64,000 bases of DNA, taken from contig NC_088311.1 in the NCBI RefSeq assembly GCF_910592395.1, positions 24,832,646 to 24,896,645 on the forward strand, read 5' to 3'. The notes beneath the pieces were generated by a model, which did not search any database, had not been told where the DNA came from, and was given only the letters and a program-made list of their open reading frames with translations. Below, piece after piece: positions 36,401 to 49,200 of this stretch (position 1 is the stretch's first letter; each line of letters starts with the position of its first letter). Position numbers and translations under genes: made by a program. This DNA comes from Lineus longissimus (Eukaryota; Nemertea; Pilidiophora; Heteronemertea; Lineidae).

Positions 36401-37303
36401 TGTTGAATAAGAATGAGGTGTTGAATCATTGCAAGCTGACCTGACATGCATGATTTTCCTCATGTGATGATGGATGAAATATTGATAGCCATTTGGATTG
36501 TTTCAGGCAATTGGTGGGGAATCTCCTCGAGCTGTGGTTGACCACATGTGTGACGTTCTTCAAGCTTTGAACAAGAAATACAGTGAATATTCGCGGCAGT
36601 GGCTGGCAGATCTTATGGCCAATGAAGGTTTCCCTACAGCTAAAGTGTCAGCAAAGGATAAGGAGACATTTGTCAAATTCCTACTCAGGTGAGCGTGAAT
36701 TGTATAACAGACAATATCATGGTCATCTTATAGTGACCTTATGCCGGCCCTCTGGTTGTGACTTGATATTCTTTAGACCAATTTGGAATGAATGGCACCA
36801 TGGGGTCCGGTCCCTCTCTGTGTACGACTCAGTATTGATAAGGATGACTGTTGATGTGCTCATATTGGGGGTTATCTTGACTAACCTGAGCCAATTACTG
36901 AATTTGGAATGAATGGCACCATGGGGTCCGGTCCCTCTCTGTGTACGACTCAGTATTGATAAGGATGACTGTTGATGTGCTCATATTGGGGGTTATCTTG
37001 ACTAACCCGAGCCAATTACTGAAGGAACATGAAGTCGGGGGTCTCATTTTCACAACTTGTGAGGAATGATGGCAAGGCTAGTAAAGAAAACACTTGAATG
37101 AAGACATGAATTAACTGAAAAGCTATAGAATACTCGATAGATATCGGTGAACAGTGTTGGTGTGTTTGCGCTGACTTCATCAGTCATCTAATTTCAGGGA
37201 AAGAAACAACAAAAGGAAGACGAGAGAATTAGTGAAGGAGTTTTCTTTGAACTGTCGTGGTCTGATAGGAACGGAATATGGGGCTCAGGACGTCACCCTA
37301 TGA
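27448..37303 (+). CDS. IPO13: Importin-13 (karyopherin beta family)
   Basis: 27 exons join in phase into 980 residues (human IPO13 about 963): 27448-27477, 27816-27994, 28187-28295, 28603-28701, 28819-28872, 29083-29155, 29320-29536, 29776-29860, 30163-30291, 30585-30665, 30850-30988, 31358-31407, 31736-31837, 32141-32288, 32482-32690, 32937-33071, 33413-33502, 33925-34065, 34601-34681, 34828-34965, 35120-35216, 35390-35442, 35627-35693, 35951-36009, 36306-36395, 36507-36688, 37198-37303. The start MAYSVENIEKAVRQFYY matches the first HEAT repeat (human TVENVEKALHQLYY). LLELLTVLPEEF, KCFSSWVQ, FGFWYILQDDI and the end NCRGLIGTEYG match the human protein closely. IPO13 is a RanGTP-dependent bidirectional carrier that imports cargoes such as UBC9 and MAGO-Y14 and exports eIF1A. 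Several introns carry tandem repeats, two of them at splice donors. Confidence 0.95.
29156..29206 (+). repeat. 15-base tandem repeat carrying four successive splice donors
   Basis: Immediately after the IPO13 exon ending at 29155, GTAAGT-type donors occur at 29156, 29171, 29186 and 29201 (the last GTGAGT), each inside a 15-base unit like GTAAGTCCATGCTTA. All are in the same phase, so using a later one would add 5, 10 or 15 residues without changing the frame. A stop codon follows the fourth. Confidence 0.85.
31416..31555 (+). repeat. 46-base tandem repeat, three copies
   Basis: The unit containing GATTGGCCAGCTATGACC and ending GTCATTTGTGTCATAG occurs three times with period 46 in an IPO13 intron, beginning just after the donor at 31408. 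Copies are almost identical, so the amplification is recent. Confidence 0.9.
34043..34245 (+). repeat. 69-base triplication of an exon end and its splice donor in IPO13
   Basis: The last 23 bases of the exon 33925-34065 plus the following 46 intron bases are repeated three times (AGACTCCAGAGGAACCACAA at 34043, 34112 and 34181). Each copy has its own CCT|GTAAGT donor (34066, 34135, 34204). The period is a multiple of three, but a TAG lies between donors, so only the first gives full-length protein. Confidence 0.9.
36781..37022 (+). repeat. 121-base tandem duplication in the last IPO13 intron
   Basis: Two direct copies starting ATTTGGAATGAATGGCACCA at 36781 and 36902 differ at about one base, indicating a very recent duplication or an assembly artefact. 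Confidence 0.9.
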
Positions 37304-37567
37304 CATGGCGAATATTAACGAGAAACTTTGTCCATGCTCTGTTGTTTTGGTTGCTGGCAATAAAAAATGTGATTTGATGGAGTGGAAAATTTTGAAATTC
37401 CCCTCATCAGTTGGATGATGGGATGAGGATATGGGCCATGATGTTGTATCATCATGGGAACAATGTTGGATATCATGTCTGTTTCATTGTTGCTGTCATA
37501 AAGACAAGGCATCATGGTTGGTGGGCGGAAAACCCCAAAAATTGACCATCGTCTTCTGCAACTTGGC

Positions 37568-37650
37568 TCAACCACGGTGCAGTGAGCTTCAACCACGGTG
37601 CAGTGAGCTTCAACCACGGTGCAGTGAGCTTCAACCACGGTGCAGTGAGC
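37568..37650 (+). repeat. 21-base tandem repeat, four copies, in IPO13 3' UTR
   Basis: The unit TCAACCACGGTGCAGTGAGCT occurs four times head to tail. The period of seven codons keeps frames open on both strands, but the location after the IPO13 stop and before its poly(A) signal makes coding unlikely. Confidence 0.9.
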
Positions 37651-37787
37651 GGAGGAAAGGAATAACCTCAGTCACAATGTAGCATTTAATTCAGAGAACA
37701 AAATATTAGTTATTATTTATAAGCAAATGTATTCAATTGATTTGCATGTCTTCAAGAGGTTTTATTTGATGTATTTTTATGTGCTTG

Positions 37788-37793
37788 AATAAA
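37788..37793 (+). terminator. Poly(A) signal AATAAA for IPO13
   Basis: Canonical AATAAA about 485 bases after the IPO13 stop. Confidence 0.55.
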
Positions 37794-38705
37794 ATGTATA
37801 TATTGTTAAAAAAGGAAATGACTTGCTGTATTTTTTAGATCTTTTAGTCTGAATTGAATGTGCCCCAATGACACTAGAGTCCCGATATTGTGTGACGAAT
37901 TCATCAGAAATTATTTGCTTTGCACATTGATCGTAACTCGAGCAACTTTCATTCAACTCTAGTTCCAATCAAAGCTGGCCGTCAAAGTTGGTCATGGAGT
38001 CGTGAGCAGTAAGAGTAATCGCACACAATCATTTTAGTGGGATTCATGATGGATGAGCAGAGAATTCACCCGGAATTAGGGTGGGACCCAGAATTCAGAT
38101 GCTGACAGAATTGAGACGGGGTATTTTTGAGGACAGGTATCCATTTGGCTTCTTTTTTGTGTGCCGTAGTCCTTCACTGCACTTCATGCAAACCAGCATT
38201 CAAGTTGACATGTCTTCACCACATCAAAGTAAATATGTTTATACGCAATTAGAGTTATGGTATACATTTTACATAAAGAGTGTTTGCCTTGAATTACTTT
38301 ATTGATTTAGTCTGTTAGAATTGCAGAAAATGGCAAAACATTCAAAAAAGCACTTTTTTGTGCGGAGAGATAATCGGTATATTAGGAATAGTGAAAATTC
38401 TGAGATTTTTTGGTACCGACGACCACAACATATAATCTGTCGTGAAATAAAATCACTAAAAAAGCTATTTTTTAATATTTTAGTGCTAAAGTATTAAAAG
38501 TAGAGATAAATCGTTTGTTTTACGTAGATTAAATAATTTCAAAATAGCAATTAAAATAGTTTTTTACGCCATAACTTTGCGGCAGTATCATGGCCGACTG
38601 AGACAAAATTTGCAAAATTGCAGAAAAGTATCATACAAAGTTGCCGATTATTACGAAATCAAAATCACTTTGATAAAACAGAGAAATCACACACAAAGGA
38701 GAGTA

Positions 38706-41700
38706 ATGGTTGCAACAGTTGCATCAAAAGTCCCTTTCTCAGAGATTGGTGGTTTGCTCGAAAAAATCGAAAAGCTATCGGCCAAAAAAGCTGTTTCTGA
38801 AACCAAGAAAAGCCTCGTCCGGGATTTCATCAAATCATGGCGAGAATTCCATGACAAACTTCATGCTGACGACCCCAACACGGTAGGGTTATGATTTTTG
38901 TAAAGGCCTATTTGCTAGTGATCAGAATGTGTGCATGTGTGTGTGTGGGGGGAGGTCTGATGGTTAGTTATCTAAAATACAAGCCGGCAGACGACACAAA
39001 ATTGAAAATAGTTGCTGTCTGAACCGAAGGCTGAAGCCAGGTCGTCTGATTGTGCTTGTTAGGGCAAAGTGGTGATGGTGTGTGTCACAAGCAGTTTAGT
39101 AATAGTTGGGCCAGAATCAAATGGGATGAAGGGAAGGTCAAGGTGAACATTTCTAGTCGTTTGTAATTTGTGCCAGTCGAAATGAACCATACTGAGGAGT
39201 GAGGTGCCAAGTTTTCTCGAAAGATAAATCCAGAAAATGACTTTGTTTTAGTTTTGGACTGCACTAGTCCTAGATTCTTCTTTCATTTTAGACTGATTCG
39301 TTCTATGCAGCCATGAGGCTACTTGTTCCACAACTAGAGAAAGAACGAGCGGCATACGGTATCAAAGAGCACACTTTAGCCAAACATATGATTGATGTTC
39401 TTGGTCTTGCAAAGGAGGGCGCTGATGCACAGAAGTTGTTGAATTACAAGGCTCCAAAACATGCCAAGGGTGTAGGTATTTCCATGAGTGGTTGTCAGTT
39501 CACCTTAATGTTTTCATTGTTGGGTCTACCGACACAGCCTCTTGAGTCTTGTAGTTGTAAGGTTGAAAGTCAAGTTATCAAATATAGCAGACCATGTGAC
39601 ACATTTCCTGAATATTTCATGACATTTGTGTTGAAGAGTACAATGTACGCCAGTGGAACTTTGTTGATGGAATGATTCCCCCATATGAAACTGAAAGCAA
39701 CCACTAAGTTATAGTTATTCAGTGGTAGAGATTCATATTTCCTTTCAGAATGTTGGTGACTTCGCAAGCGTGGCATATTTCGTACTTAAGAATCGATGTC
39801 CAGAGAAGGGGTCCCTAACCATTGAAGAAGTAAATGAGCACCTTGACTCAATATCCATCAACAATGCCAAGAAGAACAAACAGGGGGTCTTGAAAAGCAT
39901 CATGCATCTGTTGAAGAATATGTCGGCCCTCGAACAGAAGTGGTTAATTCGTATGATCATGAAGGAGCTCAAATGTGGCATCAGTCAGCAGACGGTCTTC
40001 GCTCTGTTCCATGAGGATGCTGAGGACCTTTATAATGTTACCAACAGCTTGGAGAAGGTGAGCAGAGCAGGTGTGGTAAACAACACCCTATTCAGTGTTA
40101 ACGCTACTCAGTGTCTGGAGATTGGAAATATTCTTAAATTAGCCAATCCCAAAGAAGAGCTAAATTCCTACGCAGGGGTTTAAAGTGGATGTCTGGAGGT
40201 TATTTCATTAATCACTTAAACCGATAGCCAAGAATACTGTAGAACAAACTCAAATATACCAGAATCAAACTCTCATATGCTAGAATAAGTGATAGGTTAG
40301 TGATAGGTAACTGGGGAAACCAGCCTATGAGCAATGCGTCAAGATGACTGATGGCAGTTGTGAAGTCTGTTATCCATTTCATTTGCAGGTTTGCCTGCAG
40401 CTCCGTGATCCAAATGTTCGACTCCACGAGATTGGCATTTCTCTCTTCCTTCCTTTCCGTCCTATGCTTGGCGAGAGAGCTGCTCCAAATAAAGTAGAAA
40501 AACTCATGGATTCAAAAGATTTCTTCATTGAGACGAAATATGACGGTGAAAGGATGCAGCTGCATAGAGATGAGGGCGAATACAAATACTTCTCCAGAGG
40601 GTAAGAAGTTAGCATTAAAATTCAACTGTGCCGCAGCAATGACAGCTTTCTCTTGATCAGCGTTAGAAACTAGGACTTCTCTAGCATGTGACAACCAATC
40701 TGTGAAGAAGTCAAAGTCACAACCTGACAAGTGGTGTAACGTCATGTGAGAGAAGGGGCATGTCATCCTGATGTTTCATTCATCATTGCACAAAGCACAG
40801 CTCATCGTATTCCTCTTTTCAGTGGCAATGACTACACCGGTACATATGGTAATGACATGTACCATGGCAACTTCACAAGCTACATTGATAACTGCTTCAA
40901 GCCAGGTGTCAAGTCGTGCATTCTGGATGGCGAGATGATGGGTTACAACCCAGAAACTAAAACTCTTGGTAGGTGCGAGTCATATAGGATAATTAGAAAT
41001 ATTGCTATGTAAATAAAATAAATCCTGGTTGGTTGCCACAAATGCTACTATTACCAGCAATCCTGGTGATGAAATACTTTCTCCTTGATGGATTGGTGAC
41101 AGGTGATTACTTTCAGCCACTTCTTCATACAGTTCCTTTGAGTCCGTTTTTTGTGACAGATTTCCTTTAACTGTCATCTATTCGTCCTTTAGGTTCCAAG
41201 GGTGAAAACTTTGACATCAAAAGCACCAAGGAAATGGAGAACTACCATCCATGTTACTGTGTATTTGACGTCCTGATGTTGAATGGGAAAGTCTGGTCAA
41301 ATAAACCCCTCACTGAGAGACTGGAGGCATTGGTGGAGATCTTCAATCCTGTCGAGGGACGCATATTTCTTGCTGAGAGGAGGAAAGGGAGAACTAAGTA
41401 GGTGTTTGACCCTTGTAACTCACAACTGCTATATTTTACTGAAAGCTGTCCTGATTACAGAGGTCAATCAAATGGATTGTCTTCTTGGGACAAGAAGCAT
41501 GGCGATTTTTGGTCTTGGATGGTGTCTTTTAGAATGTAGGCTTGACATTCAAAAAACAGCACAAGGAATTAAGGTCAATGCTCATTTTATATTTTCAGTC
41601 AAGATGTAGCAGACGCCTTGAATGAGGCCATCGATGGGCGAGAGGAAGGGATCATGGTGAAGAGACCAGACTCCATCTACAAGCCCAACACAAGGAAAGG

Positions 41701-44700
41701 TGGCTGGTTCAAGATCAAGCCCGAGTACGTCGGAGGCCTAATGGACGAGCTCGACGTCTGTATCATAGGTGGTTATTTTGGTGTCGGTCACCGAGCTGGT
41801 ATGATGTCACATTTCCTGTGTGGTGTTGCCGAGGCGGCCCCTGATGGTGAACATCCGACTGTGTTTCAGTCATTTTGTAAGGTAAGGATACAACGAGTGT
41901 TCACTGATAAATACTAGCCTTGTGAGATTATTCGTACTCCATTGCAGGAGGTAACACTCTATACAAAAGTCAATGTATATTTCCTTGCAAAGCAGGGGTA
42001 GAGAACATGAACCTCTCCTTGCATATTACTGAAGGAGGTAGTCACATAATGGAATCAACCTGGTGCTCTGGCTGATTTATAAATAAGTCAATTGTTACTT
42101 TATCGATAGTTTGGTTGAAGTGATGACTAACTCAACTTTGACTTTCTTGCAGGTGGGCTCGGGTTATTCTAAGAAAGAGTTGTTTGAATTTAACAGGAAA
42201 CTTGCCAGCCATTGGAAACCTTTTGACAAGAAGAACCCTCCGAGATGTATTGTCCTTGCCTCAGGGTTCAAGGAGAAACCGGATGCTTACATTCACCCAT
42301 CCAATTCATACATTGTTCAGGTAAGTAACATTGTCCAGGGTCGCTTGTAAACAATGACTGTATTCACATTGTATACTTTGACTTTTGAGACCTGTTTTTT
42401 GAACAATGTGACCTTGCATGCTTTCCTTACAGGTGAAAGCCGCTGAGATAATAGACAGTGATCGGTTCAAAACAGGCTGTACCCTTCGGTTCCCACGAGT
42501 TGAGAAGATACGGGATGACAAACATTGGTATGACTCCATGACGACGGCTGATGTGGAGGAATTAAAACAGGTAGGTGGCACCACTGTGGAACCACGCTTT
42601 TACTTACCAGATGACTCGGCGGGGAGGATTCATTTAAGATACCTTTTTTGATTGTCTCCATTCATTCTGAAATGTGTGGGCAGGCGACATCAGTACAAAG
42701 GGACTGTATGAAGGAGAGCATTCATCCTTGACTTTGAACTCCAAAATGTAACATTTCAGAAATCTGGTGGAAAACTTGCGAGTGGATTTGCTCTCGCTGA
42801 TGATGATGAGGGTCCATCGAAGAAGAAGCGGAGGATTGTCCAGAGAAATGAACGACCAACCGTATCATCGCAGTTTAGAGGGGTCGATACTACGGCTATC
42901 AAAAAGGTAAATAAACAAATTGAAGAAGAGGTTTGGTTGTATTTGAGCAAGAATTCTGTCGTTGAAAAAGCACTGTATGAAAAGCCAACCCATGAATTAT
43001 CAACTGTCATTAACTATTTCACTGCAGACATCTGAAGTGTTTCAAGATCTTGAGTTCTGCATCATGAACGGTACCGCCGAGTTCTCTAAAGCCCACCTGG
43101 AGCAGAAGGTTGTTGAGTTTGGTGGGCAGATCGTACAGAATGCTGACGAACAGAGCACCTTGTGTGTGGTGGCGGATAAGATCATCCTCAAAGTCAGGAA
43201 CTATATCAAGAAAGACTGTTATGATGTGGTGAAAGCGACTTGGTTGGCGAGGTGTATTGAAGCAAAGAGATTTATACCATGGTAAGAGATTTACCTCTGT
43301 GATGGTCACTAATAAGTCTGTCTTGATCAGTTGAGTTAAGATACAAAGCATTACGTGAGATAACAATGGGTGCTATGCAAGCTTAATGCATGTCCTTTCA
43401 TTGAAAGAACACTATATGTTTTATTTAGGGTACCATCTGACATGCACCACACAAGCCCCAAAACAACCAGGAAGTTTGCCTTCGACTATGATGCCTATGG
43501 AGACAGCTATTATGAAGATACGTCTGTACAGCAACTCAAGAGAGTCTTTCAGAAGGTCGAAGCTGAGGTAGGCATGGAGTGATAGAATGATAACAGCGTG
43601 TGGATTCAAATGGTTCAAGATTAGATTCGAGATAGTTTCTAGATACTAGATCCTTCATGCTAAGTACTGTTAAACATAAAACAAGAAAACATTTATTGGT
43701 TGTGGGCAGACATGAAGACAAGAGAAAGCAGTGTGCCTTCTGTGAGCAAAGTTGGCCTGACAAATAACTGTCACACCTGAATGTTTCAAATTGTTCTATA
43801 CATGTACAATGCCAACTGTAGAATGTTGCAGTCCTACGCCTATCACCAGGGCTTATGAGTTCGTACATGTATGTAATATTGGATTGACCCTTTGATAGCT
43901 GTCCTCGTTGTCTTCATTATAGGGTGCTGCCAAGCCAGTCTCCCAGGAAGAAATAGCTGAATTTGAATCTGTCTACTTCCCTGATGACTCTCCTTATGGA
44001 CTATTCAGGACATGCCGGTAGGTCTCATGGCCTGAATAACCACAGAACCAAGGTTTTTCCAGCTGAGGTTCTAGGGGAATCCTAAGATGAGTTGGCCCAA
44101 TGATGCCTGGAACGATGGAGTGTCAAACACATTGGGGTGAATTCCATGACGTCAGTCAGGGAAGAACCCATGTCAAAATTAGCCACCCAGGTTAAGTCAT
44201 GAAACATAGTGGTCAGCGTGGGGCAAGGCTGAATGTATAGAGTTTTAAGGCAGCTGAGCTTGGTGACATCAGTACATGTACTTGTTACCTCAGAAAAGGA
44301 TGAAAAACATGGCCTGGCTACTTAGCAACAATTTTCAAAATTAAATTGAACATTCTTGATTTATTTCATCTGTTATGTTTCAGATTCTATATGGATAACA
44401 AGTTGGCAGTAGATGATGTGGATTCTGTGATACCGGACTGCAGCCTTGAACTGACAGCACTGGATATACGATTTCATGGTGGGACGGTCGTGGATAAACT
44501 TGACAAGAAAGTTTCACATCTTGTAGTACATTCCAGGTAAGATGAAGTATATACATTTTGAATCGATGTTAGCACAAAGTGGAACCGCCGTTAGTGGACA
44601 CCACTGTAAGCATGAGGTTGTTGGTTTGTAAGACCAATGGGAACACATGCTGGAGTAACCTTTGTTCAAGCACAAGTTCTGAATGGGATCTGCGGCTGTT

Positions 44701-44887
44701 GTGTCGATGGAATCTCAAATCGATTGTACCTTTTCATTTCAGTGATTTGTCAAGAGTGCAGGAATTACGGAATCTTTCAAAGAAAAGAGAGAGAAACTTT
44801 CACATCGTTACTGAGGATTGGGTTAAGGACTGTATAGAATCAGATACATTGAAAACTGAGCGGTATTACGAACCACCAGCCTCATAG
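38706..44887 (+). CDS. LIG4: DNA ligase IV
   Basis: 15 exons join in phase into 916 residues (human 911): 38706-38882, 39292-39471, 39749-40057, 40389-40600, 40823-40968, 41193-41397, 41599-41881, 42153-42320, 42433-42570, 42760-42906, 43028-43281, 43429-43567, 43923-44017, 44384-44536, 44743-44887. The start [16 protein letters not shown] aligns with human VASHVPFADL. Exons 1-4 encode the DNA-binding domain. The adenylation motif TKYDGERMQ puts the catalytic lysine at about residue 272 (human K273). [19 protein letters not shown] and [10 protein letters not shown] are nucleotidyltransferase motifs III to V, and the OB fold ends near [19 protein letters not shown]. Two C-terminal BRCT domains follow (about 43028-43281 and 44384-44887), with the XRCC4-binding linker between. 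The enzyme seals double-strand breaks in non-homologous end joining. The second donor (GGT|GTAGGT) is weak, but homology fixes the frame there. Confidence 0.96.
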
Positions 44888-46219
44888 ACATGATTTCACG
44901 AGCCTCGTAGATGCGTTTTCATTTCTCTTCATGGCCATATTTGTGTGAGATTAGTAGATTTTCAGCTGGATAAAGATGCACTTAACTGAATTTGAATTTG
45001 AAAAATTGGGACCGAACAAGGCCCTGTGTATAATGCATGCACCACTGCAATGATGATGTGTTAGGATGGGGCTCTCGGCATGTTTGGTTGGTCCGTCATT
45101 GTGGGAGATGCAATAATTCTTGATTTGTATATTGTAAGTGATCCGACATGAATATTATTGGTGCTCAGGATGTTAAACTTTAATCAAGCAAATTGCAACT
45201 GATATTATGATAATGAGCACATGATGTATTTGATTGGTCACAAATGTTATTTTCCACACTGTTCGAAAAATTTATAGATCAAACTCCCATTCAACATTAA
45301 TTGCTGTCCATCAATCCAATCTCTGATCAAATTTCTTCGTGCAGGCATCATCAACACTATCTTAAAAGAATGTGCAGTGCACTTGTATGTATGGTGAATG
45401 TATGTTGTTTATAGATTGTATATGAAAATAAAAATTTATTTTAGTTACACTTCTCGTTCTGTTTTCTATACATTTGTATCCTGATACAGTGATAGCACTC
45501 AAGGAACTGACCGGTGGTCCACATCTTCTGAAGGCAGTCCAGGCTAGCCAGTATCGACCCTCCCATCCACACACATTACTCTCATGATGTAATGATGATG
45601 ATGCAGTGTCCCGTGACTCTAATTTCCATTCTGTGTCACTCTGACAGGTCATGAAGTGACATGATGACACGCAGTGCACAAAACTCGAACAAGTCGAAGA
45701 GGGGAATGTGGGTTGTACCCCTTCCAAACTACAAAATCAGTGCTTAGACCTTGAATGTAAAGTCATTTAAAAGCATCTTTTGTTGTCTTGATTTACTCTA
45801 TTTTCATTATCAGCTATGCTTGGCCTGTTTTTCTTGCTGTGATCGAGAATATTAGCAATTATGTGAGGAAAACTGGAAGTGCTGTCTGCTCAAAACATGC
45901 ACTTTAAATTTGAGCTATTTTGCACCAATGTAATAAATAATTGTAATTGATTTTCTATAAATCAATAAATTTGATTCATAAAAGCTTAGTTATTGTATTA
46001 TTTATAACATCTAAGTCAATATCAGAACTTTTTACGACAGACAAATGATGTAAAATTACTTATAAGTTATCAAAACATCTAAACTCTTGTTACAGGTTGG
46101 TGACTTTTAGTTACAAATCCACCGCTGGGAGCGCTGTAAAATTTCAGAAAACACGTTTTGCACTTTTCAAATGGCAATTTCTCTCGATTTCTGCGTCTGT
46201 TGATTTCAAAACCAGCAAA
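44888..46219. other. LIG4 3' UTR and NOL10 upstream region
   Basis: AATAAA at 45427-45432 (and again at 45964-45969) gives a LIG4 3' UTR of about 540 bases or more. The remainder is AT-rich and leads to the NOL10 start, with the stretch from about 46090 likely 5' UTR. The open frame on the minus strand at 45362-45727 has no recognisable similarity. Confidence 0.5.
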
Positions 46220-49200
46220 ATGCAGGTGTCGAATCCGAATAATATTAAGATCTACAACCTTAGTGCTGGAAAGTCGCTTCCAGAGGTCAGTATTGCGGAG
46301 AAATTTGATAGTCTATGTTGGATTAAACTTTGTGTACATTTCCCTGTACATTCAATCATAAGACATGTAAGATGGTCCGGTGTACAACAGCAGCAGCAGA
46401 CCCCTCAAACAAATCTGTGGTGTGATTCTCTCCTGTCAAATGATGGGATTTTTGTGCTTTGTCTTCCATGCCATTGAGAGTTGGACTAGGTGTATTTTAC
46501 TGTTGTAGAGAAAACAAGATTTATACGTTTTTTTCTTCTCATTTTACTCTTCTTAGTGGCTCTCTGACCGCAAGAGAAGATCACTGCTCAAGAAAGATGT
46601 TGGTAAGTGAAAAGCATTGTCAACCACTTACGCTAGTTTATGAACCTCACAATGATGCCGTACAGCATTTGGTTGCAGGGATAACCTGGAAAAAGTTCAG
46701 CCAAGGACACCTAATGTGGCACAACTTGTAAATCAATTTCATGCAACTTTTTCATGCTGATGAGAATGAGAAACACATTAAGACTGCTGAACTTTAAGGA
46801 CTCGGAGGACTTCTGAAATGGAGTGGTAGATTCATGAAAATAACAGTGGCTGCTGTGAGAGTATTTACTGTTAAAATATAACTATTTGTCTCCTTGCTTC
46901 CTCTTTCACTCAGACATACAAAGGAGAATCGAGTTACTTCAAGACTTTGAGATGCCAACTGTTAGTAATTGCATCAAAATGACTCCAGATAACCGATACC
47001 TTTTTGTCACAGGTAAGAACATTCTAACATATAAGTTGTGATATAAGAAAATGTATTCTGAAAAGAACAAAAAAAGAAATTGAATGATTGAATTGCATTT
47101 TACCCTTTAGCAGTCTGATATTAAATTACAGAATTCATTTCAATAGTTTGTCTCCCTAGCCTTTTCTGACTGGAAATTATTGGATAAAATGATGAACTGA
47201 GGAGTCAGGTTAATGGAAAGTGTAGTTTTTAAATTTGTTCCTTGACAAGGAGAATTCCTTGGGGGGTTTTTGTCCCATTTTTGATCCCTTGCCTATGATC
47301 ATTTATCGATTCCAGGTGTTTATAAACCAAGAGTGCGGTGCTATGATGTTTCTCAGATGTCCATGAAGTTTGAAAGGTGCATGGATTCCGAAGTTGTAAA
47401 GTTTGATGTATTATCAGATGACTACTCAAAGGTAAATATATTGTTCTTTACCTCAGACGATTTTATGATATTATACGGTAGTCGAACAGGTATCTAATAT
47501 CAGAGTTTATTTTCTTTCAGCTTGTTTTCCTTCAAAGTGACCGTTATGTTGAATTCCATGCTCAGTATGGACGTTATTATCGCACAAGAATACCCAAATA
47601 TGGCCGTGATATGGCGTATCATTCGGCGAGTTGTGATATGTATTTTGTTGGTGTTAGGTGAGTGGATATCCACATTATTATAACATCTGGCCCCATTCTG
47701 GCAAAACAGCTTTATGAAGGAATATGATGGTCAATAGAAATCAGTGTCATAAATTTCTGTCAAACATTTTTAAAGTCTATAGTCTAAAGACACTAGAAGA
47801 TCTCGCCTCGTCCAGCCATCCAATTCTTTTTTTAAGCTGGATTTCATTTGATTTACATGCATGCTATTATTGGCTTTATTTCATATTACTTCCAATATTA
47901 TTTTTCAGTCCTGAAGTGTACCGATTAAATTTAGAACAGGGGCGATTTTTAAATCCATTAAAAACAAGTGCAAAGTAAGTAGTTTACCTGCCTTTATCTT
48001 AATTAAATTGAAAGGGAAAACTTTTATTCTGGTTCCATAGTATTCTTACATAAAAATGTATTCTTTTCTTTCCAGTGAAATTCTATGTTGCCAGATAAAT
48101 CCACATCATAATTTATTCACTTGTGGCACAGCTGAGGTAAGTAGAAGTGTGCATTCCTTCTTGAGTCGTCTCGTTTACTTTTCTTCTGAATCTCTGGTTT
48201 GTCATCGTTCCCAGTTTCAGTGTTTCCTTCAGGTCATCATTTGCCGATGATGTCAGAACAGTCCTACTTATACCACCATGATTTCTGTTTGCAGGGTAAA
48301 GTTGAAGCTTGGGATCCACGATGTCGAACTCGAGCAGGGATTCTGGATGTAGCTACAGGAATCAGTGCTCATAATGATGGGGATCTAGATGGTCTTCCTG
48401 CCGTCACTGCCTTGACATATAGAGATGGTTTGAATATGGCTGTAGGGACAAGCACAGGACATGTAAGCTATGGTGGACAAGTGAAGTTGGGGTTGCTAGT
48501 TGTGATATCGTCATCCACTTGATTTCATTGGAGGGTAAAATAAGTGTGTTTGGTGTTCTCCTGGCCCAATATTCTTAGCTTGTCTGCCCTACCTAATATC
48601 ACATTCTTCAGAACATGTGTATGATCCATCATGTCAGAACAATTCTGACCATTGCCAAGATGACAGAAGATTTCATGTATACCTAATCTGTGCATGGTGC
48701 GGGTTGAGGGGGAAGGAGAAGCCACTTGGGCATGCAGTCCGAAAAAAAGGGAGCATGGCATTGTAACTATTGGTTCCTTCAGGTTGCCCTGTACGACATC
48801 AGATCTCCACACCCGGTGCTAGTCAAAGATCACATGTACGGTTTACCCATCAAGAAGGTGGCCTTCCATCAGGCGGAGCGCGAGTTAGTCATCTCCATTG
48901 ATAAGAAGATACTGAAAATATGGGACAGAAATAATGTAAGTTCATAATTCTTTGTTTTGTAGAAGTGTTGTGGATCAGGGTCTAGTCGTCGGGTCAGACT
49001 AAGGTTCTTCCTCTCTGCTTTGTGCCACTGCCGAGACCCTCTGGTTCGAGGGTCTTAAATGAGTTACAACAGAAAGGATGGTAGCATATGATATTGCCAG
49101 TGAAATCTGACAACAGGCTCAGATGGCTCAGACATGTCTTCCTCATGGCGTAGCTCAGCTGAGTAAGATAGGGGACGACAGATTTAGACTCTCTGGTAAA

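Larger units (their letters stand above)
37304..38705. other. IPO13 3' UTR and LIG4 upstream region
   Basis: The first about 490 bases up to AATAAA at 37788-37793 are the likely IPO13 3' UTR, which contains the 21-base repeat. The rest is AT-rich, with a very A/T-rich part at 38300-38570 that probably includes the LIG4 5' UTR and promoter. No further gene is recognised. Confidence 0.55.

Noticed and set aside
37431-37682. Repeat-encoded peptide (QPRCSEL units) after IPO13
   Set aside because: It lies in the IPO13 3' UTR. The open frame comes from the 21-base period and there is no start context or homology.
38577-38705. Upstream in-frame ATG extending LIG4 by 43 residues
   Set aside because: The extension is unlike other LIG4 N-termini, while the ATG at 38706 starts close to the conserved VPF segment.
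45362-45727. Minus-strand open frame of 121 residues between LIG4 and NOL10
   Set aside because: No recognisable domain and no partner exons. It overlaps the LIG4 3' UTR and poly(A) region.
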